This document shows, one piece after another, positions 34,816 through 43,552 of a stretch of 61,551 nucleotides of DNA (its first letter is position 1; the number at the start of each line of letters is the position of its first letter). Source of the DNA: an uncultured Oscillospiraceae bacterium (lineage in GTDB: Bacteria; Bacillota; Clostridia; Oscillospirales; Ruminococcaceae); the NCBI GenBank assembly GCA_910589145.1, contig CAJUSD010000017.1:1-61551 (forward strand), given 5' to 3'. The notes below the pieces were generated by a model. The model was not told the origin of the DNA and searched no databases. It saw only the letters and a program-made list of their open reading frames with translations. Made by a program: the position numbers and the translations under genes.

Positions 34816-35889
34816 ATGGACAAGATACAGGAACTTTTTACACGTATTCCAGACGAAATAGACGCTGTTCTTATAACGTCTTCTGTCAACCGTCAATATT
34901 ATACAGGGATGCGTTCCAGTGCAGGCATTTTGTTCGCCACACGCCAGAAGACATATTTTTTAATTGATTTTCGTTATATTGAGCTGGCAAAAAAGACAGT
35001 ACACAATGCAGAGATAATACTGTTGGATGGAAATGGAAAAGACCTGCTTCAAAAAATTGTCCAAAATCACGAGGTCAAAAAGGTTGGAATTGAAAGTACG
35101 CACCTTTCCGTTTCGGAATATATTAGGTTTCAGGAGTTCGTTTCCCCGGCTGAACTTCTTTTTGATAACTGCGTCAACGACGCCATCGAACAGCAGCGTA
35201 TGATTAAGACGGAACAGGAGCTTAAAATAATTGAATCCTGCCAGGCACTGACAGATTTAACCTTTACCCATATATTGAACTTTATCCGGGAAGGACGTAC
35301 CGAAAAAGAAATTGCATTAGAAATGGAATATTTTATGCGCAAAAATGGTGCACAGGATGTTGCATTCTCTACGATTGTCGTTTCAGGAATCAATTCATCC
35401 CTACCTCATGGCGTGCCCTCTGACAAAAAAGTAGAAAAAGGCGATTTTGTTACAATGGATTTTGGAGCGGCAATAGACGGCTATCGTTCCGATATGACTC
35501 GAACCGTTGCTGTTGGGCAGGTGGACGACGAACACCGCCGCCTTTATGATACTGTTTTGAAAGCCCAGCTTGCTGCCCTTGACGCTGTTGCCGTTGGCAA
35601 AGTTTGCAGTGATATTGATAAAGTGGCAAGGGATTTGATTTATGGGGCTGGATATGAGGGATGTTTCGGCCATGGCTTGGGCCATAGTGTCGGACTGGAA
35701 ATCCATGAATCCCCCCGTTTTTCTTCCTCCTGCTCCGATGTCTGCCAGCCTGGGCTTATTATGACTGTCGAACCTGGAATTTACCTGGAAGGGCGTTTTG
35801 GATGCCGCATTGAGGATATGATTTATATTACCCCCGCCCATGAGGTGAAAGACCTCACCAAAAGTCCCAAAGAACTCATCTGTCTCTGA
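34816..35889 (+). CDS. Xaa-Pro aminopeptidase (M24 family)
   Basis: 357 residues with a creatinase-like N-terminal domain and a pita-bread M24 catalytic domain. Metal ligands: first D in FVTMDFGAAIDGYRSDMTRT (both DFG and SDMT aspartates), H in GHGLGHSVGLEIHESP, E in MTVEPGIYL and E in CRIEDMIYI. It removes N-terminal residues before proline. It is commonly placed immediately before efp in Firmicutes, as here (efp starts 262 bases later). ATG follows AAAGGAAG. Confidence 0.94.
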   Translation: MDKIQELFTRIPDEIDAVLITSSVNRQYYTGMRSSAGILFATRQKTYFLIDFRYIELAKKTVHNAEIILLDGNGKDLLQKIVQNHEVKKVGIESTHLSVSEYIRFQEFVSPAELLFDNCVNDAIEQQRMIKTEQELKIIESCQALTDLTFTHILNFIREGRTEKEIALEMEYFMRKNGAQDVAFSTIVVSGINSSLPHGVPSDKKVEKGDFVTMDFGAAIDGYRSDMTRTVAVGQVDDEHRRLYDTVLKAQLAALDAVAVGKVCSDIDKVARDLIYGAGYEGCFGHGLGHSVGLEIHESPRFSSSCSDVCQPGLIMTVEPGIYLEGRFGCRIEDMIYITPAHEVKDLTKSPKELICL

Positions 35890-36151
35890 TTTTGAAGATA
35901 CAGCAACCCCAATTTGTACATCAATTCCCAGGAATTTTCCAAAAACTCTTGCAAAATGTCCTTTCTTACGATAGAATAATATGGACAATGCCTTCTTTAT
36001 AGAAAACGACATAAAATATTTCCCTAAAATCGGCTTTAAAATCCATCAGCCAAAGCTTTTAAAGCTGGTATTAGGGCAGTTTCAATGTCATTTGCTATAA
36101 CCCGTTATCCCATGGGAAACGGACGAAGATAATATTTTTGGAGGTTTTTTT

Positions 36152-36709
36152 ATGGTAACTGCTGGTGATTTCAGAAACGGCGTAACCTTTGACATGGACG
36201 GAAATGTCTACCAAATTATTGAATTCCAACACGTTAAACCTGGAAAAGGAGCGGCTTTTGTCCGCACAAAAATCCGTAATGTTATTAGCGGAGCGGTAAC
36301 AGAACGTACCTTTAACCCAACGGACAAGTTCCCGACTGCTTTCATTGAAAGACGTGAAATGCAGTATCTTTACAAAGATGGCGACCTTTATTATTTTATG
36401 GACAATGAAACCTATGAAAATATCCCGATTAACGCTGAAAAACTTGGAGACAACTTTAAATTTGTAAAAGAGAACCTTGATGTTAAGGTACTTTCCTACA
36501 AAGGGGTTGTTTTTGGCGTAGAGCCGCCTTTCTTCATTGAACTGCAAGTAACTAAAACAGATCCCGGCTTTAAGGGTGACACTGCTACCAACGCCACAAA
36601 GCCCGCCACCCTGGAAACCGGTGCGGAGATTCGCGTTCCCCTGTTCATCAACGAAGGCGATATGATCCGCATTGATACCAGAACCGGCGAATACATGGAA
36701 AGGGCGTAA
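36152..36709 (+). CDS. efp: Translation elongation factor P
   Basis: A 185-residue factor that relieves ribosome stalling at polyproline. It has three OB-like domains, with N-terminal MVTAGDFRNGVTFDMDGNVY and the tip loop KPGKGAAF carrying K32, the residue that is modified in some bacteria. The C-terminal signature is IRVPLFINEGDMIRIDTRTG. ATG follows TTGGAGG. No epmA/epmB modification genes are nearby. The zinc-ribbon protein gene follows by 28 bases. Confidence 0.97.
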   Translation: MVTAGDFRNGVTFDMDGNVYQIIEFQHVKPGKGAAFVRTKIRNVISGAVTERTFNPTDKFPTAFIERREMQYLYKDGDLYYFMDNETYENIPINAEKLGDNFKFVKENLDVKVLSYKGVVFGVEPPFFIELQVTKTDPGFKGDTATNATKPATLETGAEIRVPLFINEGDMIRIDTRTGEYMERA

Positions 36710-36737
36710 CCGCCTCTTTCAAACAAGGAGAAATTTT

Positions 36738-37169
36738 ATGACCATTACTGAAAAAGTCTCCTACCTCAAAGGGCTGATGGAGGGTCTTTCCATTGATTCT
36801 ATTTCAAAGGAAGGCAAAGTGTTTCACGCCATTTTAGACACATTGCAAGAGATGGCTCTTTCCATAGAGGAAAACTCTAAAGTAATCGACGATATGACCG
36901 AAGCTGTGGAAATGATTGATGATGATCTTACCGCTGTTGAGGATATGGTTTATGGAGACGATGAGGACGACTTCGATTTTGACGATGATGAAGATGACGA
37001 CGATATTTATGAGGTTACCTGCCCAGAGTGTGGAAAAACGTTTAAAGTAAGCGAGGATATGCTCGACGACGGAGAAACAGTTTGCCCTTCCTGTGGCCAG
37101 TCATTGGAATTTGACCTGCAAATTGACCAACCCAGCGAGGGTTCCAATGATGCTCCAATTCGTTTTTAA
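36738..37169 (+). CDS. CD1247-type zinc-ribbon protein
   Basis: 143 residues. The N-terminal half is helical (TITEKVSYLKGLMEGLSI onward), then an extremely acidic tract (DDEDDFDFDDDEDDDD) and a C-terminal zinc ribbon (CPECGKTFKVSEDML, then VCPSCGQSL). It matches the CD1247 N-terminal domain family of Clostridia, of unknown function. The open frame begins earlier, but AAGGAG precedes ATG 36738. Co-transcribed with efp and ended by a strong terminator. Confidence 0.85.
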   Translation: MTITEKVSYLKGLMEGLSIDSISKEGKVFHAILDTLQEMALSIEENSKVIDDMTEAVEMIDDDLTAVEDMVYGDDEDDFDFDDDEDDDDIYEVTCPECGKTFKVSEDMLDDGETVCPSCGQSLEFDLQIDQPSEGSNDAPIRF

Positions 37170-37248
37170 TGCAGATATTGCGCCAAAATCGGATTGAAAA
37201 GCCCTGGAGTCCAAAGACCATACTGCGCACAGTGCAGTAAAAATTCAG

Positions 37249-37287
37249 CCAGGCTGTACAAATTTGTACAGCCTGGTTCTTTATTTA
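37249..37287 (+). terminator. Terminator of the pepP-efp region
   Basis: A perfect 28-base palindrome, CCAGGCTGTACAAA and its complement TTTGTACAGCCTGG (37249-37276), followed by TTCTTTATTT. Confidence 0.85.
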
Positions 37288-37914
37288 TCCTTGGATTTCG
37301 AATTCTCTGAGTAGTTTCCACACCGGTGATTCTCTTCATATAGATATCTATAACGATAACGCCATATTTTCGCGTGCCGAAATTTTACAGGAGTACTTCC
37401 TTGTTTACATACTGTTACGCCATTTCTCCCCCTCCCGCTGCCTCTTTTGCAGAAAAAGACACATCTCAAGCAAGTGCTCTTGACAAAGAAAATAAAACGA
37501 TCTTTGAAAAATTGTTGTCAATAGCTGCAAACAGTAATTTTCCAATGCCATTATCTTTTGAATCAGGCTTTTGCAGATTGTCCCTGTTTTTGCAGGGATA
37601 ATCCCAAAAGGCTGGATTTTTTTTAAATTTATGGTATTCTGATTTTGGTATTTAGGTTTAAGCAAATGACAGAGCCTATTTTTCAAGGCAGGTTCAATAA
37701 AGCCAAGAGTGGAGCACAGCCCTCGATGAGTACAACCTGGGGCTGACTCATTTGGCAGAATCTGAAATTTTTCTCTGGCAGCCAGCGAACTACCAAGGTT
37801 GCTGAAACGGTGTTCCTAAAACTCACAATATTTTAGAGCTGTCATCAACAATTTTCTTGATATGAATGATATCAAACATTAATTTGCCAGTTCCAATTCC
37901 TTTCCTATCATAAT

Positions 37915-37946
37915 AGACCGCCCCTGAGAAATCTCAGGGGCGGTCT
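37915..37946. terminator. Perfect 15-bp hairpin upstream of the exonuclease gene
   Basis: AGACCGCCCCTGAGA (37915-37929) pairs exactly with TCTCAGGGGCGGTCT (37932-37946), leaving a two-base loop. No U tract on either side. It could be a terminator remnant, a regulatory hairpin in the leader of the exonuclease gene, or a repeat unit. Confidence 0.5.
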
Positions 37947-38059
37947 TGCGTGGTTTGGCGTTTTATGGTATCCTTAAAGCAGAAAGAACGTGAGTTCGGA
38001 GAAAATTGGTCAGAATTACATCAAGTCAAAAATTTTTTTCGCAGAAAGGCGGAATTTTT

Positions 38060-38674
38060 ATGTCGCTGGCAATCCCTCAGCCTGTACAATATCCAAAAAG
38101 TATTCTTGCATCAGCGGAAAGCTATGTGGCGTTGGATATCGAAACAACTGGCCTGAATCCCGCCCAAGAGCAGATTTTGGAACTGGCTGCCGCCCGAATG
38201 GAACACGGGAAGCTTGTGGAACGTTTTTCCCAGCTTATCAATCCAGGGGTTAAAATTCCAGCCTTTATTACTGATCTTACTGGAATTCGGGACGATATGG
38301 TCGCAGGTGCACCTAAAATTATAGACGCTCTGCCAGCATTTCTGAATTTTTTAGGGGATAGCCTGCTATTAGGGCATAATACCGCTTTTGACCTGCGTTT
38401 TATTCGATATAACAGCATGGTGGTTTTGAAACATCGTGTGATGAACCCCTATATGGATACACTGCGAATTTCACGGCTCCTTTTTCCCGACCTGCCCAAC
38501 CACAAACTGACGACTCTGATTCATGCCTTTCATGTGGGGGAAACCGTGGAGCATCGCGCCCTCTCTGATGCAATCCAAACCGCTTGGTGTTATGAATATA
38601 TGAAAAAATATGCCAGGGAGCACAACATCTCTTTGGAAGAAAAATCAAAAATGAAAAAAAAGTCTGAAAATTAG
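38060..38674 (+). CDS. DEDDh 3'-5' exonuclease (DNA polymerase III epsilon-like)
   Basis: 204 residues with the full DEDDh set: D26 and E28 (VALDIETTGLNP), D111 (HNTAFDLRFI), H165 and D170 (EHRALSDAIQT). Proteins of this type proofread or trim DNA, or process RNA; this one stands alone rather than fused to a polymerase. The frame opens 18 codons earlier, but GAAAGGCGG and the domain start support ATG 38060. The DUF2500 gene follows 11 bases downstream. Confidence 0.9.
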   Translation: MSLAIPQPVQYPKSILASAESYVALDIETTGLNPAQEQILELAAARMEHGKLVERFSQLINPGVKIPAFITDLTGIRDDMVAGAPKIIDALPAFLNFLGDSLLLGHNTAFDLRFIRYNSMVVLKHRVMNPYMDTLRISRLLFPDLPNHKLTTLIHAFHVGETVEHRALSDAIQTAWCYEYMKKYAREHNISLEEKSKMKKKSEN

Positions 38675-38685
38675 GAGGTTTTGTC

Positions 38686-39078
38686 ATGTCTTACGGATTA
38701 AACAGTTTGATGTTTACCATTATTCCAATTATCATAACAATTGGATTTATACTGATTTTTGGGATGATTATTTTCACATTTATAAATTCTGCCCGGCAGA
38801 AACATCAAGATAATATTTCCCCAGTACTCACTGTCCCTGCCTCAATGGTAACAAAACGTTCCGACGTGCGCCAATCTGCCACCCATACCAGTACCAATCA
38901 TCTAAATCATATTCATACTTATCGGCGTTATTACGCTACCTTTCAGTTTGAAAGCGGAGACAGGATGGAATTAGAATTAAAGGAGAATGTCTATGGGCTG
39001 CTTGCAGAAGGGGATTATGGAAAACTTACCTTTCAGGGAAAACGGTTTATCAACTTTGAAAGAGATTTAAAAGGATAA
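38686..39078 (+). CDS. DUF2500 membrane protein
   Basis: 130 residues with one N-terminal membrane span (about 10-33) and a soluble C-terminal beta-rich domain. YYATFQFESGDRMELEL and LLAEGDYGKLTFQGKRFINF are the DUF2500 signature. Function unknown. TAGGAGG precedes the ATG; it is probably co-transcribed with the exonuclease gene. Confidence 0.85.
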   Translation: MSYGLNSLMFTIIPIIITIGFILIFGMIIFTFINSARQKHQDNISPVLTVPASMVTKRSDVRQSATHTSTNHLNHIHTYRRYYATFQFESGDRMELELKENVYGLLAEGDYGKLTFQGKRFINFERDLKG

Positions 39079-39119
39079 AGTAAAGCCGCCCAAAAGGACA
39101 ACAGGGAGGATGTTGCCAT

Positions 39120-39974
39120 ATGGAAGAATTTCTAATGAAGCCAAAGGTAGATTTTGCATTCAAGGAGATTATGAATGACCATCACGCTCTAAAAAGTTTT
39201 TTGGCGGCGGTTTTGAGCCTTAATCCCAAAGACATCAAATCCGTAAAAATACAGAATACTGATTTAAGGAAGGTTCATGCGCAGGATAAACAGGGGATAC
39301 TAGATGTAAATGTTCTTATGAACGACGACACAGAGATTGACATTGAAATACAACTTGCAGAAATAAAGATATGGCCTAACAGATCTGTATTTTATCTGGC
39401 GAAAAAGTATGTGGATCAGATAAAAGAAGGGGATTCCTATGCAGTTTTTAAGAAATGTGTGAGCATTAGCATATTGGACTTTGAACTTTTTAAGGGAGAG
39501 ACAGAATTTTATTCCTGTTTCCACATTAGCGAAGACAGCCGGAGATTCCTTTATACTGATAAGATGGAATTCCACGTAATAGAACTTCCCAAGCTGCCAG
39601 AGCTGAAAGAGGGATGCAGTTCTCTTTTGTTATGGGCGAAATTTATCAGTTCGGAGAAAAAGGAGGATTTCGAGATGTTAGCAGGAAAAGACGAAGGCAT
39701 CAACAGCGCTTATAAAAGGCTTCGGGTTATCAGCCAGGATGATGATAAGCGCAAAGACTATGAAGCTAGGATGAAAGCTATCCGGGATTACAATCAGGGA
39801 ATGATTGAGGCCGAAGAACGAGGGATAGAAAAAGGCCGTGAAAAAGGACGGGAGGAAGGACGGGAAGAAGCCTTTTTTGATATAGCAAGAAAAATGCTGT
39901 CAGCTGGGATGGACATTAAAATGATTGCCAGTATGACCAACCTGTCAGAAAACCAAATTCAAACCTTGAAATAA
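39120..39974 (+). CDS. Rpn-family PD-(D/E)XK nuclease (gene 1), with probable internal C-terminal product
   Basis: 284 residues. The N-terminal PD-(D/E)XK transposase-like fold has D62 (ILDVNVLM) and E76-x-Q78 (IDIEIQLAE), the D-x13-E-x-Q pattern of recombination-promoting nucleases. The C-terminal tail has a Glu/Gly/Arg 12-base tandem repeat (39828-39863) and a helix-turn-helix-like end (GMDIKMIASMTNLSENQIQT). Start ATG follows GGGAGGA. An internal AGGAGG (39661-39666) precedes in-frame ATG 39675 (M186). In E. coli, rpn genes are anti-phage nuclease toxins blocked by such internal C-terminal proteins; the same role here is inference. Confidence 0.88.
   Translation: MEEFLMKPKVDFAFKEIMNDHHALKSFLAAVLSLNPKDIKSVKIQNTDLRKVHAQDKQGILDVNVLMNDDTEIDIEIQLAEIKIWPNRSVFYLAKKYVDQIKEGDSYAVFKKCVSISILDFELFKGETEFYSCFHISEDSRRFLYTDKMEFHVIELPKLPELKEGCSSLLLWAKFISSEKKEDFEMLAGKDEGINSAYKRLRVISQDDDKRKDYEARMKAIRDYNQGMIEAEERGIEKGREKGREEGREEAFFDIARKMLSAGMDIKMIASMTNLSENQIQTLK
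39661..39974 (+). CDS. Putative intragenic small C-terminal Rpn protein (99 aa)
   Basis: Within Rpn gene 1, AAAGGAGG followed eight bases later by in-frame ATG 39675 would give a 99-residue protein (MLAGKDEGINSAYKRL...) ending at the same stop. This is a better ribosome site than many true gene starts in the window. It contains the EKGREKGREEGREE repeat and the helix-turn-helix-like tail but no catalytic residues. It would be the antitoxin of an Rpn pair, as reported for E. coli rpn genes. Unproven here. The CDS itself runs 39675-39974. Confidence 0.6.
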
Positions 39975-39977
39975 TAT

Positions 39978-40019
39978 GAAAGGGGACCTTTTCTAAAAGG
40001 CCCCCTTAACTTTAAAACT
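39978..40019 (+). terminator. Terminator-like hairpin after Rpn gene 1
   Basis: AAGGGGACCTTTT and AAAAGGCCCCCTT (39979-40007) form a stem with one mismatch and a short CT loop, followed by AACTTTAAAACTTTTT. It lies between the converging Rpn and prfC genes. Confidence 0.6.
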
Positions 40020-40053
40020 TTTTAATCTGCTTTTCGCAGTACTCAACTATGGC

Positions 40054-41640
40054 TTATGCCCGATTGAATTCTGATAATTCCAGACCCTTATTTTTTTCTT
40101 CTGCCCATCCAATATTCCACTGATTCGTAAATAGGAGCAATAAATTTCCTTTAAAATCCTGTACAATCTTTGTATCGGAAGTAAGGTTTAATTTTGCTGG
40201 TTCCTCGACAGGGCTTTCAATCCATCGAATAAACTGATATGGCAGATGTTCCATATTAATGAGTACATTATACTCGTTTTTCAAGCGATACTCTAATACT
40301 TCAAACTGAAGAGTACCAACTACTCCAACAATAACTTCCTCCATACCGGTTCCAGGGAGCTGAAAAATCTGTATAGCGCCTTCCTGGGCGATCTGGGTAA
40401 CGCCTTTGACAAATTGCTTACGTTTTAAGGTATCCTTTGTGCTGACCCGTGCAAAATGCTCTGGCGCAAAGGTTGGGATGCCCTCAAACTGAAAATTTTT
40501 CCCAGGAATGCTGATGGTATCCCCAATAGAAAATACGCCAGGATCAAATACGCCGATAATATCTCCCGCAAAAGCCTCCTGAATAATTTCCCGCTCCTGA
40601 GCCATAAGCTGCTGGGGCTGGGAAAGTTTCATCTTTTTATTTCCCTGAACATGGTAAACTTCCATATCCTTTTCAAATTTGCCGGAACAAATCCGCATAA
40701 AAGCAATTCTGTCCCGATGTGCCTTGTTCATATTAGCCTGAATTTTAAAAACAAAGGCTGAAAAGTTTTTAGAAAAGGGATCTATTTCCCCGTTATCGGA
40801 CTTTCGCGGCAGCGGTGGAGTGGTCATACGCAGAAAATCCTCCAGAAAGGGTTCAACTCCGAAATTGGTTAACGCTGAACCGAAAAAGACTGGTGAAAGT
40901 TTTCCATGGCGGACTTTGTCCATATCGAATTCATAGCTTGCACCATCTAAAAGTTCAATATCATCTGCAAGGATATTTCTGAGTTCTTCTCCAATCAGCT
41001 CTGTTAATTCCGGCGCGTCCAGCTCTATTTCCTGCTTTTCCACCTCACGGGAGCCATTATTTGCAGTAAAGGAAATGATTTCCCGTTTTTGGCGATCGTA
41101 TACCCCTTTAAATTCCTTGCCGCATCCAATAGGCCAGTTGATAGGATACGTTCCAATGCCCAATTCATTTTCAATTTCTTCCATTAAATCAAAAGGATTG
41201 CGCGCTTCCCGATCCATTTTGTTAATAAAGGTAAAGATGGGAATATCCCGCAGCAAACATACTTTAAACAGTTTACGGGTCTGGGCTTCTACACCCTTAG
41301 AGGCGTCAATTACCATAACGGCGGAATCAGCGGCCATCAGGGTGCGATAGGTGTCCTCAGAAAAGTCCTGGTGTCCAGGCGTGTCCAAAATATTAATACA
41401 ATTTCCATGGTAATAAAACTGCATTACTGACGATGTTACTGAAATTCCACGCTGCTTTTCAATTTCCATCCAGTCAGAAACCGCATGGCGGGAATTTTTT
41501 TTACCTTTGACAGTACCAGCCAGAGCGATTGCCCCACCGTACAGCAAAAGCTTTTCTGTCAGTGTTGTTTTTCCCGCGTCGGGATGAGAGATAATGGCGA
41601 ACGTTCTTCTCTTTTCGATTTGCTCTATATAGCCAGCCAA
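40054..41640 (-). CDS. prfC: Peptide chain release factor 3
   Basis: A 528-residue translational GTPase that removes RF1/RF2 from the ribosome after release. G1 P-loop HPDAGKTT (19-26), G2 RGISVTSSVM, G3 DTPGHQDF, G4 NKMDREARN. Normal length. The start is TTG after GGAGGAAA. Stand-alone gene on the minus strand converging with Rpn gene 1. Confidence 0.96.
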   Translation of the reverse strand: MAGYIEQIEKRRTFAIISHPDAGKTTLTEKLLLYGGAIALAGTVKGKKNSRHAVSDWMEIEKQRGISVTSSVMQFYYHGNCINILDTPGHQDFSEDTYRTLMAADSAVMVIDASKGVEAQTRKLFKVCLLRDIPIFTFINKMDREARNPFDLMEEIENELGIGTYPINWPIGCGKEFKGVYDRQKREIISFTANNGSREVEKQEIELDAPELTELIGEELRNILADDIELLDGASYEFDMDKVRHGKLSPVFFGSALTNFGVEPFLEDFLRMTTPPLPRKSDNGEIDPFSKNFSAFVFKIQANMNKAHRDRIAFMRICSGKFEKDMEVYHVQGNKKMKLSQPQQLMAQEREIIQEAFAGDIIGVFDPGVFSIGDTISIPGKNFQFEGIPTFAPEHFARVSTKDTLKRKQFVKGVTQIAQEGAIQIFQLPGTGMEEVIVGVVGTLQFEVLEYRLKNEYNVLINMEHLPYQFIRWIESPVEEPAKLNLTSDTKIVQDFKGNLLLLFTNQWNIGWAEEKNKGLELSEFNRA

Positions 41641-41908
41641 AATGTTTCCTCCTACTTTATAAGGGTTTTTAACAATTCCTAGAATTACAGCTTAAAGCTT
41701 CCAATCTACACCCTTATCTACCTGCCTTTCCCATATATACGTGATTATTTTACCAGCTTTCAACTATAAAAGCAATAGGCGAATCCCCTTCTCATTTTAA
41801 ATCATTCAGCAAATATGGAAAAATCTGAATTAGGGTTATCACGGCTTTGGAAAAGGTGTATAATGGTTTATAGAAAACATCAATACTCTTTAGATAGGGG
41901 CGGGTTAT
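41641..41908. other. Divergent intergenic region
   Basis: 268 AT-rich bases between prfC and the reductase-like gene. TATAAT at about 41859-41864 (GTGTATAATGG) is a candidate -10 for the plus-strand gene. No hairpin or repeat was recognised. Confidence 0.4.
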
Positions 41909-43069
41909 GTGGAAAGCACAGTTTTAAAAATTGGGATTATTGGATTTGGAAACTTAATGGAATCCCTTCTTCCATGCTGCGATTCCCTTTTAGACGGAAA
42001 CCGGGAAGGAAATATTTACGCTGTCAAGGGCAGCGCTGAGGGCTTAGCTGAAAAACAAGCTTATTATAACTTTCCTATTACAGCAGGAAATCCTTTGGAA
42101 ATGCTGGAGAATGTGTCCCCGCAGGTCATCCTGTTTTCGCCTCCTCCAACTTTGGCAGAAACTTTGACGGAAACTGTTTTAAAGCCATATTACAATAGGC
42201 TGCGGGATTCCAATCAAGCATACCCTCTTTTAATTTGTTTTCCTCCTAAGCCTTTGCCGCGTTACTACCGTAAGGTTCTGGGAAATGGAATTTCTCAGAT
42301 TTCCCTGATGCCCTGCGTGGTTCAAAAAGCCGGCGGGTTTTCTATTGGCAAATATGGGTACAGCCTCGTTTCCATGGATGGGAAGGCAATGCCAAGTCAG
42401 GAACATTTAGACCAGCTTGTTAAATTTACCCAGCCTATAGGGACAATGCTCAATGTTTCACAGGATGATCTAATGGCTGCACTTTCTGGTATGGTGGCAG
42501 CACATAATATTTATGAGTTATGCTTTACCCTTCAAAGGGCTTTCCAGTTCTGTGGGCAGACTGTGGAACTACCGCAAATTGCTTCGGAAATGCGGTTTGA
42601 ACTGCGCAAGTTTGCAGTAGAACTGCCGAAAGACAATGCCCCTGGCATCCCTTCCTGCCGCCAGGAAACCTTTGGCTCCCTTTATCGACAGATTACTGAT
42701 ATTTCTATCAGGGCTTGGTATGAGGGATTATGTCAGTTTGCCACAAACCAAGGACTGGATTTAAATGAATACAGCAGGTTTTTACGGATTACATTGGATG
42801 TTTTACTTATGTCGGTACAAGAGGAAACGCCGGAACATTTAAGGGAAATGTCTGAGGGCTGCGCTACAAAAGGCGGATTGCTGGAGAAGGCGCTTCAAGT
42901 TTATTTTCCTGAAATTGAACGGCCTTTGATACGGTGGATTATGGAGGAGTCTGCCAGGGTGGGAAGGGACTCCATAAATGAGGAACGAGCATGGCCTGTA
43001 GAATTGGTAAACCGTACCTCTAAGGTTGTACAGAAGGTTTTTGAACGGGGAAATAATTTGTTAAATTAA
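41909..43069 (+). CDS. Pyrroline-5-carboxylate reductase-like NAD(P)-binding protein of unknown role
   Basis: 386 residues. The N-terminal Rossmann motif IGIIGFGNLMESLL (G9, G12, G14) and VILFSPPP resemble ProC/ComER, and CATKGGLLEKALQ near 330 resembles the ProC dimer-domain SPGGTT region. It is about 110 residues longer than ProC (about 270), and the middle shows no family I know. The start is GTG after TAGGGGCGGG. Its stop overlaps the converging exporter gene by four bases. A catalytic role in proline synthesis is not established. Confidence 0.6.
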   Translation: MESTVLKIGIIGFGNLMESLLPCCDSLLDGNREGNIYAVKGSAEGLAEKQAYYNFPITAGNPLEMLENVSPQVILFSPPPTLAETLTETVLKPYYNRLRDSNQAYPLLICFPPKPLPRYYRKVLGNGISQISLMPCVVQKAGGFSIGKYGYSLVSMDGKAMPSQEHLDQLVKFTQPIGTMLNVSQDDLMAALSGMVAAHNIYELCFTLQRAFQFCGQTVELPQIASEMRFELRKFAVELPKDNAPGIPSCRQETFGSLYRQITDISIRAWYEGLCQFATNQGLDLNEYSRFLRITLDVLLMSVQEETPEHLREMSEGCATKGGLLEKALQVYFPEIERPLIRWIMEESARVGRDSINEERAWPVELVNRTSKVVQKVFERGNNLLN

Positions 43070-43530
43070 TGAATTTGCTGTTTCCTTTTCTTTGGGATCC
43101 GAAAGGCCGTATCAACGGTAAAAATCCCCAAAGCAATCGCCCCTGCCATTTGCAAAGTCTCATAAAAATACGCAGAAGTGGCGGCAGGTGTATCATACAG
43201 CATACTCCAAACAATCAAATACATCCCTCCGCCTGGAACAAGCGGGATAATGCCTGGAATTAAAAATACAGTTGCCGGGACAAACTTCCGCCTTGCCAAT
43301 ATCTGGGCAGTCAGCGCAACGCAAACTGTTGCGGCATAATTAGCCCAAACCAGATTCCAGCCATATTCTGATGCAAGAAGATAAACCGCCCAACCAATAG
43401 CGGCAGTCATTCCAGCATTGATAAAATAACGGGAGGGGATTTGAGCGGCAAGCCCTAACGCGGCTCCTGCTAAAAATGCCCCCAACAGCTTTATCAGAAA
43501 CAGAAATATGGACACAGCTAAATTAGACAT
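43066..43530 (-). CDS. Threonine/serine exporter, small subunit (ThrE C-terminal domain)
   Basis: 154 residues with about four or five membrane spans (LAVSIFLFLIKLLGAFLAGA at the start; ATVFLIPGIIPLVPGGGMYL is the family signature). It corresponds to the C-terminal half of ThrE (DUF3815, YjjB-like). The frame is open further upstream, but GGGGGAAG fits ATG 43530. The partner half is encoded 22 bases upstream, so the exporter is split over two genes, as in E. coli yjjP/yjjB. It exports threonine, serine or small acids. Confidence 0.88.
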   Translation of the reverse strand: MSNLAVSIFLFLIKLLGAFLAGAALGLAAQIPSRYFINAGMTAAIGWAVYLLASEYGWNLVWANYAATVCVALTAQILARRKFVPATVFLIPGIIPLVPGGGMYLIVWSMLYDTPAATSAYFYETLQMAGAIALGIFTVDTAFRIPKKRKQQIH

Positions 43531-43552
43531 AATCTTCCCCCATTCCCAGTTT

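Larger units (their letters stand above)
37170..38059. other. Long gene-free region with two large palindromes
   Basis: 890 bases. After the efp-operon terminator (listed) I find no frame with a ribosome site and family signature; a 75-codon open frame at 37374-37601 is low-complexity and unsupported. A perfect hairpin lies at 37915-37946 (listed). The rest is AT-rich. It could hide a small RNA or decayed gene; nothing decisive. Confidence 0.5.

Noticed and set aside
37374..37601. 75-codon open frame in the large gap
   Set aside because: No ribosome site, low-complexity content and no family; likely chance in AT-rich DNA.
43069..43263. Plus-strand 64-codon frame after the reductase-like gene
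   Set aside because: It is opposite the ThrE small-subunit gene and carries no domain or ribosome site.
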